Source of the DNA: Cryptomeria japonica
Taxonomy: Eukaryota > Streptophyta > Pinopsida > Cupressales > Cupressaceae
Assembly (NCBI RefSeq): GCF_030272615.1
Contig: NC_081414.1
Span: 46,864,501 to 46,928,500 of the forward strand
Length of the DNA stretch: 64,000 bases
Direction of reading: 5' to 3'
Notes under the pieces: model-generated
Told to the model about the DNA's origin: nothing
What the model saw: the letters and a program-made list of their open reading frames with translations, nothing else
Databases searched by the model: none
Part shown: in pieces, positions 34,233-44,486 of the stretch
How the letters are laid out: every line of letters starts with the position of its first letter
Numbering within the stretch: the first letter of the stretch is position 1
Position numbers and translations under genes: made by a program

Positions 34233-37200
34233 CTAAGTCTCTACCGGTGGGGGTATGACCCCAAGCTGATCTCTGAGATATTCAAAAGTCTCCTTAGGTA
34301 GAGGTTTAGTAAAGATATCTACAATCTACTCTTTAGTATTCACATAAACCAGTTTTATTTCCTTTGATTCAACATTTTCCCTTAGAAAATTCAGTTTGAT
34401 AGAAACATGTTTGGTTTTAGAATGTAATACTAAATTCTTAGATATATCAATTGTTGCAGTGTTATCACAATAGATAGTAATAGGTTCCTTGCATTTTACC
34501 TTTATGTCTTTTAACATTTTCTTAAGCCATAGTACATGTGTACAGTTAGTTGCTGCTGCAACATATTCTTATTCTGCTGTTGATAAAGATGTACAAATTT
34601 GTTTCTTACTCAACCAAGAAACTAGTCCGTTTCTAAGAAAGAATGCTCTGCCGGTGGTGCTTTTTCTATCATCCACATCTCCTGCCCAATTTGCATCTGT
34701 GTATGCATATAATTCAAAGTTTTCAACTCTAGGATACCATAATCCAATATTTATAGTGCCTTGTAAGTACCGAAAAATCCTTTTTACTGCTGATTCATGA
34801 TTTTCTCTAGGATTACTTTGAAATCTTGAAACAATACATACTGCATTCATAATATCAGGTCTGGTTTGTGTTAAATACAGTAAACCTCCTATCATAGATT
34901 TGTATCTGGTTGGATTAACAGGTGTAGATTCATCCCTTAGTGATACTTTGTCATTTGTAGTCATAGGTGTGCTTACCGGTTTAGAGTTCTCCATCCCAAA
35001 TTTATTTAGTAACTCTTTTAAGTACTTGGATTGACTTAAGAATATGCCTTTATCAGTTTGTGAAATCTGCAATCCTAAAAGGAATTTTATTTCTCCAATC
35101 ATAGACATTTCAAATTCTTGCTACATTTTAATAGAAAATTCTTTACATAATCCATCTTCTCCTCCAAAGATTATATCATCAACAAATACTTCTATAACCA
35201 AGATGTCATCATTAGTCACTTTATAGTATAAATTGTTGTCTATATTTCCTTTAAAAGAACCAATCCTCAAAAGATACTTATCCAATCTTGCATACCAAGC
35301 TCTTGGAGCTTGCTTCAATCCATACAAAGCTTTTCTTAACCTGCAAACCATATCTTTGTCATCTATCAAAGAAAATCCATCAAGTTGTTCAATGTAGACT
35401 TCCTCTTCAAGATCTCCATTCAAAAATGCACATTTAATATCCATTTGATAAAATTTGTAGTTCTTGTGTGCTGCAAAAGCCAAGAATAATCTGACTGCCT
35501 CTATTCTAGCTACCGGTGCAAAGGTTTCATTATAATCAATTCCTTCTTTCTAAGAATATCCCTTACACACTAGCCTTGCTTTATTTATGATAACCTTACC
35601 ATCTTCATTAAGTTTATTTTTAAATACCCATTTGGTTCCAATTACATTTTTATCATTAGGCTGGGGAACTAATGTTCAAGTGTTATTCTTCTCAATTTGT
35701 TCTAATTCTTCTTCCATAACTTTAATCCAATGTTTATCTTCACATGCCTCATTAACAGATGATGGTTCAATTTGAGAAATAAGACATACCTCTTCATTTA
35801 CCAATCTTCCTCTTGTCATAACTCCTTTAAACTTGTTTCCAATTATCTGATCTTCAGAATGATTCAGTCTTACATACCGGGGTGTCTTTGTTTGCGGTTG
35901 TTCCTCAATTATTGTAGAATCCTCAGATGATACCGGGGTAAATGGATCTTCATTCTGTACTGGTGGATTCAGTGTAGGTTCATTTGTCAAAATTTTTGTT
36001 GCCGGTTTAGAGTCTATATACCTTGAAGTTCCTCTGAATTGTTCATCAATCTTTACATTTGTACCTTCAACAATTTTCTGCAATCTTTTGTTAAAACATT
36101 TATATGCTTTTCTTTAGATGAATAACTAAGAAATATTCCTTCATCACTTCTAGGATCAAATTTGCCAATATACTCATCTCTTCTGATATAACATTTACTT
36201 CCAAAAATTCTAAAATATTTAGGAGTAGGAGTAATACCAAACCATAGTTCATGAGGGGTCTTACCGGTCTCACCTTTGATGTGAATTTTGTTGAATATAT
36301 AGACCATTGTACTAACTACCTCTCTCCAATATACATGTGGTAGGTTTTCTTCTGATAACATGCTTCTTTTTGCATCCAAGATAGTTCTATTTTTCCTTTC
36401 AACAACTCCATTCTGCCGTGGTGTCTGGGGTGCTGATAGCTGTCTTCTGATTCCATTTACTTCATAGAATGTATTAAATTCCTTAGATGTAAATTCTCCT
36501 CCTTGATCTAATCTTAGACATTTGATTTTCTTACCGGTTTCATTTTCTACCATTGCTTTGAACAATTTGAACTTTCCAAGTGCTTCTGATTTTTCTCTAA
36601 GAAAAGTAACCCAACACATTCTAGAGTATTCATCAATGATTAGCATGAAATATATATCACCTTGTAAGCTTTTAGTTCTATCTGGACCACATAAATTAGT
36701 GTGAATCAAATCAAGAGCATTATTAGATTTTTCTGGAATACTTTTGAAACTAGCTCTAACTTGTTTTCCAAATTGACATTCCTTACATACTGTATTGTGA
36801 AGTTTGACAATTTTAGGTAAATCTCTTACTACCTTAATAGTACTAATCTTCACCATGCAATCAAAGTTTACATGATAGAGTCTCTTATGCCATAGCCAAC
36901 TTTCATCAATATGAGCAATCAAGCATGTCTTTTCATTGTTATTCAGATGAAAGATGTTACCTCTAGTTTGATTACCAGTTGCAATTTCTAAACCAGTTCT
37001 ATTCATGATTTTGCATTTACCATTTTTGAATTGTAACTAAAATCCTTTCTCAACTAATTGACCAACACTCAAAAGATTATTCTTTAATCCTTCAACATAG
37101 TAAACATTGTCAGTGTTATGCTTACCATCAAGAGATATTGTACCATTACCTTTGATCAAATAAGCTTTGTCATCTCCAAATCTCACTAGGCCTCCATTGT

Positions 37201-38356
37201 ATTCTTGAAAGTTCAAGAATTTACCTTTGTCTCATATCATATGATGTGAGCATCCTGAATCAATGATCCATTCATCCTTTACTTCAACTTTAGCTGCCAA
37301 GGCGTATTCTACCGGTTGAGTAGTAGGTGCCGGTTGATCTTCTGTTATAGAAACAAAAACCCATCCATTGTCTACCAGATCCTCATTAGAATCATCAGTC
37401 ACACCTTCATCAGCAATGTAACAAGATTTGTCTTTATTCTTCTTAAATATGTATCTCTGATATTCAGGGTTAGGCTTGTATGTTCTTCTAGCTTCTTCTC
37501 TTAGTATAGCATGTCTATCAGGGCATCTTGAAGCCATATGACCAATCTTATTGTAGTTAAAACATTTAAAGGGTGCTTTACCTTCATACTTACTTCCAAC
37601 TGGACCTTTAGGCATTTTCCTTGCAAATAGTGCTTCAAGTTCTTCAAGTTCTCTTGCATAAAAGGCTTTCCAAGCAGATTTGTCAAATGATGGAGCAGAT
37701 GATGTTGATGCTTTAAAGGCCAAATCTATCTTTATAGTAGCAACAGGACCAAATTCTTCAATTTCAAAAGCTGAAAGTTTCCCAATCAATGTATCCCTAG
37801 TTACTGATGTATTAGGCATTGTTCTTAACTCATTTATAGCAGTGACTTTCATTTTATATGTCGGTGGCAATCCTCTTAAAACTTTTGTAACAATTTCATC
37901 CTCACTTAAGGTTCCTCCACAACATTTAATACCCAAGACAATCTCATTTACTCTTTCCATAAAAGTAGAAATCCTTTCATCTTCTTCCATTTTCAGATGT
38001 TCATACCTAACCTAGAAGCTTTCAAGTTTTGCAATTTTGACTATGGAATCTCCTTCATTTAGTGTTTCCAAATGATCCCAAATAGCTTTAGCAGTAGACC
38101 TATATGATAGTCCCATGATTTTTTGATATGATAATGCACTCAAAAGTGCTTCTCTTGCTTTGCAATCATTTTCTTCATCTTTTCCCAAGGTAGGTGGATT
38201 AGGCTGACCAGGAGTAGGAGTAGTATAACCATTCTTTGTAACATCCTAGATGTCCTTTCCAATGAAATTTAGATGTGTCTCCATTCTGATCTTCCATATG
38301 CCATAATTGGTTCCATCAAGTTTAGGACTGTCCTTCCTGAAATAGTTAGTAGACAT
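34233..38356 (-). pseudogene. Copia B gag-pol polyprotein, inactivated
   Basis: Translation would start at the ATG ending at 38356 (MSTNYFRKDSPKLDGTNY). Domains in order: UBN2-type gag; zinc knuckle CFNYNKIGHMASRC near 37520-37560, whose second Cys is Tyr; protease DSGCS near 37245-37260; integrase with WHKRLYHVNF, then LIHTNLCGP and DQGGEFTSKEF (about 36900-36450); reverse transcriptase with [32 protein letters not shown] and FVDDIIFGG (about 35650-35170); RNase H with DANWAGDVDDRKSTTG and DIFTKPLP (34700-34280). Stops lie near 38250, 38010, 37232, 35676, 35550, 35121, 34569 and 34326, and there is a frameshift near 36060. It ends with TAG at 34233-34235. The catalytic motifs remain readable. 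Confidence 0.92.
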
Positions 38357-38400
38357 TGGATCTCCTCAAGCTGTTAAACTTCTGCAAAAAGAGGACTAGG

Positions 38401-38411
38401 CTCTGATACCA
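38401..38411 (-). other. Copia B primer-binding site, initiator tRNA-Met
   Basis: The + strand reads CTCTGATACCA; in element sense TGGTATCAGAG lies two bases after the 5' LTR. Confidence 0.93.
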
Positions 38412-38413
38412 AT

Positions 38414-39465
38414 TGTTAGGTCCTAGAGACAACTAAGAGAGGGGGGTGAATCAGTTGTCAAATAAATTCAAACCAAAAACAACTTAACCAACTTAATGAT
38501 TAATACCGATAAACCAATTCAATATGCTGGTAGACAGTTTTAATAGTTAATTGCTATATTGGTAAGGATTAGTGCATGAAACATAAAGACAAAGTCATCC
38601 ATAACACATAACACCAATATTTGTACGTGGAAACCCTCTAAGGGGAAAAACCATGGTGGGAAACCTTACCCACAATCAGATGATATTACTGCAGATAGTA
38701 AGTGTACATAAATGGGGTCTACACATGCAGAAAGGCCAAGTGCCTAGAGCTCACTGCTCAATCACAAAATGGGAGTCACACTGACTACAGTTGGATGGTT
38801 AAATCCAATAAGAATGTACTACACAAAATAGCATCTTGATATGCTGGATTTAGTACCAGTGTAGTTCTAATTGTCTTCACATAAACCCTCCTTCAATCTT
38901 CAAATGATGTCTGCGTGTATAGCTCTGCTTATTCTCACATATACCTTCACACAATCCTTTTTCACATTTCTTATATGATCTTACAAATAAGAACTTACAT
39001 TTATACCATAACCTAAGACCAATTTTAGTAGGTTGGCTCTACAAGATATTTATAATAAAAGCATTTTACAAACAAAAAAATATCCGATGCAATAACTGAT
39101 TGAACATGTTGGCTTAATGTATTTACAACAATAATTAATCATCTCCAAAGTGTCCATGCTGATATGGAAAAGATAAACCTGCAGGTGTATACCCTAGACT
39201 TATTTGCCGGTAATGGCACATATGCAAATGTGAATATACCAATAACCAATTCTCCAAAACAAGATGTCAAAATGATGTTTTTGACATTACCAAGTATTTT
39301 CCATGCCATTCCAAGTGTCGATGATCATTATATCCTACCAGTGTACCATATACCGGTGATTGTGCAAAAGTCACTTGCTTGCTGGTGAATGTTGTTGGAT
39401 CTCCAAAGTGCTAGAGTTTTAGTAGGTGTTGACATCAATGACAAAATCATACCAAAATACCAAAA
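38414..39465 (-). repeat. Copia B 5' LTR (1052 bp)
   Basis: It pairs with 32860-33914. The outermost CA of the LTR (on the + strand) has become AA at 39464-39465. The exact TTATC duplication directly outside confirms the boundary. Confidence 0.93.
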
Positions 39466-39470
39466 TTATC

Positions 39471-41351
39471 CTATACTTGGATATCTACAAGAAATTTTTG
39501 ATTGAGGTTGTAGATGATTTACCTAATGACTTGTACAGAAGGTTAGATGCTAAAAGATTAGAAATTGTGGAACTATACAAGAAGATTAAGATAGAAAAAC
39601 TACTTGCAATTCACCCAGTAAATTCAATAGAAGAGATTGATGAACTAATAAGTGAGGCAAACTAGACAGTATTTTCAACCGTTCACCGGCATGCAGCATT
39701 AATGGTTGGCAGAGTAAATGAGACCACAGAAGAGACAACGGATAAGTGGGATACATTCTTTTTAGAAAAAGAAAAACAAGAAGAGCTTAAATGACCAAAG
39801 ACTTTTAAAGTCTATCAAAAAGAAAAGGATTAAGGTAAAGGTAAGGTAGGTGGACCTCTGAGCATAAAGATAACAGATATCTTGCCCCCACCTTCTTCTG
39901 ATACTCCACCGACAATAGATAATGCTGAGAGTATGGAGACAACACATGAGGATACAAATCCTGATTCTGAGGTGTATATAATGAATATTGACACACAGGA
40001 AGTCAACATTGTGGTTGATAAGGAGACAAGTGAGAAGAGAGATGTGGCAGCTGAGCCACCAGTAGAAGATATTACAGTTGAGACTAATGTTGAGGACTCC
40101 ATTGGCAATATTAAAATTTGGGCTGTGCAACAAACTGAACAGTCAACTACCCTCCTGGACACAGGAAATGTAGATACCACTAGTGTATATACTGATGTAT
40201 CTACCGAGCAACCAACAACTGATAGCAATGAAAAATCTATTGAGATACCAATTGTAGACATTTCAGAGGTAAACACAGAGAAACCAGTAGAAAACACAGA
40301 GTCACAATCAGAAAAACCGGCAGTGGAAAGCTTTGAGAAATAGATTGAGGTACATACTGAGAAATCAGAAGAGAAGAAGATGAGCTAAAGGTTTAGATAG
40401 AGACTATGCCATTGACATCAACTAAGAAACCTAAACCCTTGCTAGTAGAAATGCAGACTCAAATTGACCTACCAGAGGTCACCATAAGCAGAGAGGTTCC
40501 TCACACCGTCAGATTACAGATTGTTAAGATAGTTGGTCAATCATCTGGTTCTTCACTGACATAATTCCGACCAACTAATGTAACAGAGGTATTGCTTGAT
40601 TCAATTAAGAAAATAACTGATTGCAATGCACTTGCATATAAGGCAATTGATGACACCATACCAATTTTGAAGATGATTGCACCCAAGTATAACATAGAAA
40701 ACAAAGATTCTTTAAAACAAATTAGACACATTGTCTAAGTATATAATCGACAATCTACTAACAATTGATTAGATCAATAAGGAGACTTTTAGAGAGAAAA
40801 TAAATAAAGAGAAGGAAAAATTCTTTGAGGAGACAGTAAAGAAGAGTAAGGAACATATTGATACATTATTATCGGCTCTAGGAAAGATAATTTTGGACTT
40901 CAAGAAATTGTACAGAGATACATGTAAGACAAACATTTTGACAGAGGATATAGATACATAGAACAAAAAAGCACAGAAGGAAATCAATAATATTGCTAAT
41001 AATTTAATAGGTTCATCAGACACCATATCGGTAGTAGAAGAGGAAATTACCGGCTATGAAGAGAAAATTGAAAAACTTGAAAAAGATAAGGAGATATTAA
41101 AGTTTAAGGCAAAGGAACTGAAATGCAGACTAGGTCCTAAACTAGATATCCTCATCTCTTTGAGAAAAGAGATTTCTGAGGCTCTTGTTCCAGGACTTAA
41201 GATACCAGAAGAGAAACTGGAAATACTCACTGGTACAATCCAAAGAATAGAAATAGCACTAAAGAATAGTGAGAGGTTCTATAACAACCTAAATTTTGCA
41301 TTAGCGGATCTATATCAGATTGTAACCAACTGGTTACAGGGATCTAGATAG
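39471..41351 (+). pseudogene. Element C coiled-coil protein, C-terminal part
   Basis: The frame continues without a break of register from the N-terminal part across the B insertion: VVDDLPNDLYRRLDAKRLEI, then HPVNSIEEIDELISEAN. There follow a long Thr/Glu/Ser/Pro-rich acidic region (39880-40343), a segment with DCNALAYKAIDDTIPILKM (about 40615-40680), and a second coiled coil (EEEITGYEEKIEKLEKDKEI, then LISLRKEISEALVPGLKIPE) ending at 41351 with QGSR. Stops include TAG at 39663-39665, TGA near 39793 and TAG at 40341-40343, with frame changes after 40380. No enzyme domain is found. The original product may have neared 950 residues. Confidence 0.68.
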
Positions 41352-41549
41352 GAACTACACTCAATTGACATTGAATGACAACCTTTGTCATTGATGCCAA
41401 AGGAGGAGTAGTAGATGATGAGAAAAAGGAGTAAGGATATACAGAAGAGATCATCTGCTCAGGGGGAGTACACAATTTTGGTAAGACTTTTGGACAACAC
41501 TTTTTAGATACAATTTTGGCTTTTTCTCATGAGTGTTTTCATCAATGCC

Positions 41550-41561
41550 AAAGGGGGAGAT
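41550..41561 (+). other. Element C polypurine tract
   Basis: AAAGGGGGAGAT abuts TGTTGG of the 3' LTR, identical to copia A and B. A near copy, ATGCCAAAGGAGGAG, lies upstream at about 41403-41417. Confidence 0.92.
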
Positions 41562-42308
41562 TGTTGGAAAATTCACACTCCAATGAGAAATTGTAGGTGA
41601 TTGAAGGTATTATCATTGATGACAACCTTACAATCCTATGGAACCGGCACAGGCACAGGCACTGGCAATGACAGTGGCAAAGATGTTTACCGGCACCCCA
41701 GCCGACAAGATTTTGTTTATTATATTTTGTATTTATTTGTAAAATATCTTTGTAAAGCCAACAAGGTGAATTGTAATAGGACTCATATAAGTATGAGATC
41801 TTGTAAATCATTTCTATGAGCATAGATGGAATGTAATAGGCAGATGTGAATATTAAGGCAGATTTTGGAATAAGGTTTATGGAAGTTGTATGAGCTTAAA
41901 CCGGTACTAAACCTAGCATAGCAGATGTTGAACCGAAGAAGTACATGATATTGGATTTACATAATCCATTTTTGTAAGTCAATGAGACTTCCCTTTTTGT
42001 ATTTGAGTAGTGAGCCTTCCTACATGTGTAGGCACCACATTGGTAAGTAATATTCACTTATTGGATAGTGAGAAAATATCATGGGTCACAAATCCCACTG
42101 AGATTTTTCCCACATCGGGTTTCCTCATTAAAAATATTGTGTTATGGTATGCTTTCTATGTTGTGGTTATTGATCTTATTTATTGCGTTATTTCTGGTTT
42201 ATCGGTACACTGTTTTGGCATGTAATTCATTTAATAAGTTCAGAAAATCCATTAACCGGTTAGATACTGATTCACCCCCCCCTCTTAGTATCTTTGGGAA
42301 TCCTAACA
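41562..42308 (+). repeat. Element C 3' LTR (747 bp)
   Basis: It starts TGTTGGAAAATTCAC and ends ATCCTAACA before GGTAC. It contains GGCACAGGCACAGGCACTGG near 41646-41665, a shorter form of the CA/GC-rich stretch of the 5' LTR, and the hairpin at 42262-42293. Confidence 0.92.
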
Positions 42309-42771
42309 GGTACTGAGTACGACTTGTGGAACAACCTCTAAGATTTTAGAAGTCGTCTCTTTAATCTTTAAAAGAAGGGAAAAGGGAGAGTAACCAAGAC
42401 CCAAACTAAAGGATTCTAATAGAATTAAAAGGAAACCTCAAAGAACACAAAGATCTTAAAACACTTAAAACATTCTATAAAACAATATGTTAGAGAGTCA
42501 TTTCCTTTCACAAATCAAGTACTGTATAAAACAATATGTTAGAGAGTCATTTCCTTTAACATTTTCCAAAGGGCACAATGCATTACTCATAATAATATAA
42601 AAGCGACAATGCACAGTTTGTCATTCATTGAATAATACAAAGGATTTTAATGCAAATCACAATAAGCATAGAGAACTAAAGATCAATCATTATTTCAAAG
42701 ATGACTTAAAGAAATTTTGAGCTTTGTAGCCTTGGAAGCTTGGACTCCCTTCCAAAAGGATCTTCTGATAG
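42309..42771. other. Flanking non-coding DNA with a 33-bp direct repeat
   Basis: The first five bases are the C target duplication. A 33-base sequence starting TATAAAACAATATGTTAGAG occurs at 42476-42508 and again at 42525-42557. No gene is seen. Confidence 0.6.
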
Positions 42772-42776
42772 CATAT

Positions 42777-44412
42777 TGGTGTAGGAGCACCTAGGACTTA
42801 GGTTCATAGTCCTTCTTAAATTATGGCTTGTACTAACCTTAGCCAAGTTAGGTTTCTAATAAGGACTCCAGGAGGGTCAAAAGTGTGTGTGTATTGTTTG
42901 GTTTGAGTCAAGTGTAGGCCTAGTTGACTTGGTTTTCTTTCTAGGTTTGCACTTTGTGAGAAGGTGGTAGTTTGAGTAGTTAGAATGGCCTTCTTGATGG
43001 TCAAAAAAGACATAAATTGGTGAGAGAATTAGAGAGATTTAGAATAGTCTTAGGAATGTTGAAAAATACTTGAATGATTAAGTGTGATAGGCTGCCTAAG
43101 TTGGAAAGGCAAAATGTGCAAAATTGTAAAAGTTGTCATGACAACTTTGGTCCTAAAAGAGCTTAGCGATGGAGTTAGGGTTAAAAAATTGACCTAGGAT
43201 GCCTCCACACATGGGGAAGAATATTTAAACCCTCTCTTTCATGGATACCAAGGTTGGAAGTTTGATTTTTATGGATGACAATCTGAAACCACTCATTTTA
43301 GGACTGTTATCACTGTTTTTGTCTTATTTTGCATAAAAGGTGAACACAAATGGATTGAATCCATTGATCCAACTTTGGAAAGTTGTTATTTGGTGTGTTC
43401 TAGTGTCATTGGGTCCATTTCATTCTTTGTAAATAGTCTTAATTAGTTCTTTTACTGTCTTGTTTTCAAACAACCAGTTTTGGCTTGTAAATAGTAAATT
43501 ATGTAAAAATGGTTGCCCCATAAAATCCCTCTGTGCTACAATTATGGACTATTGGGAAATGGAAGGAAACCCTATGTACAGTGTAAATATGAAGGGAGGA
43601 GTTCTGGAAGTGAAGTTCATCATAGTTTCCACCTTGTTCTAGGCGAGTTTAGGAGCAACTCGACTAGAGAAAACAGGGTGTAAATTGAATCTATATTGCA
43701 GGGCTGACTTCAAAACCTAAACTTTACCATTTGGCATTGAAGGATAGGTCCTTTTAGAGTTCCAGTTGAGAGGGGAAGCTTTGACAACCTCATTTCATGG
43801 CCTTACCCTTTTGTCGAACAGTCACAGCCGGTTAAGGCCTAGAAACCCTGGCAAAACCTCATTTTTTGGGTTAGGGCATTGTACGACAAGTTGGGAGACT
43901 AAAACCAACAAAATCACCTGAGGATGGATGAGTGATTGAAGAATGATATAACTTGTTGCAGGGTCTTTTTGGCCGGATCACTCAAAACCCTTAAAAATCA
44001 AATTTAGGAGGCCTAATTGGGGCTCATCCTTGTAGCCCTATTTCTAAGCAACTTTTTGAAATCGGTAAGGGAAATGAAGATTGCAAAACCCAAATTAGAC
44101 CTAGTTGAAATCATTCCATGGTAAATACCACCTCCACACCTCTGCAATGTCTTATAATAGTATGGGGGTGAAAAGTGTGAAATTGACAAGTTTTTGTCAA
44201 GGTTGCAAGATGAGTATTTGAGAAGCACATTGAATTGGTGGAGTTCCTAGTCAAAACACTTGTTGCAAACACCTTAAGATTGGCAAGGAGAAAGTCCTAG
44301 AAGAGGTTGGGAAGGAATTGGAGGTCTTGAAGCATAGCTAGACCTGGTGAGGTTGGTGGAATTGAGCAACACCAACTAGGTGAAGTGTAAGCAAGCTAGG
44401 TGAACCCTATAA
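42777..44412 (+). repeat. Tandem chromovirus LTR1 (1636 bp)
   Basis: It starts TGGTGTAGGAGCACC and ends CCCTATAA (CA changed to AA). It contains the 20-base palindrome AAAGTTGTCATGACAACTTT (43129-43148) and a TATTTAAA box (43222-43229). I counted about 15 differences from LTR2 after the first 300 bases. Confidence 0.92.
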
Positions 44413-44415
44413 AAT

Positions 44416-44427
44416 TGGTATCAGAGC
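44416..44427 (+). other. Primer-binding site of internal unit 1
   Basis: TGGTATCAGAGC, complementary to initiator tRNA-Met, lies three bases after LTR1. Confidence 0.92.
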
Positions 44428-44486
44428 CTATAAGATTTGGGCTAGGAGAGTATATGTCCTTAGTGGAATCTAAACGAGACAACACC

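Larger units (their letters stand above)
32860..39465 (-). mobile_element. Ty1/copia element B nested in element C
   Basis: Minus-strand order is LTR (38414-39465), primer site, gag-pol, polypurine tract, LTR (32860-33914). An exact TTATC duplication flanks it at 32855-32859 and 39466-39470. It is complete in structure. The gag-pol frame is damaged by a limited number of stops and one frameshift, so it looks younger than copia A. Confidence 0.95.
30984..42308 (+). mobile_element. Copia-like element C lacking visible pol, with nested copia B
   Basis: LTRs are 30984-31747 and 41562-42308, flanked by GGTAT (30979-30983) and GGTAC (42309-42313), one transition apart. Primer site and polypurine tract are copia-like. 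Without copia B (32860-39465) the internal part is about 3.2 kb and encodes one long coiled-coil protein, with no protease, integrase, reverse transcriptase or RNase H. It is therefore non-autonomous and would depend on relatives. A second member starts at 62771. Confidence 0.85.

Noticed and set aside
39830-40297. 155-codon minus-strand frame rich in Ser, Thr and Val
   Set aside because: Antisense of the acidic Thr/Glu-rich part of the element C protein.
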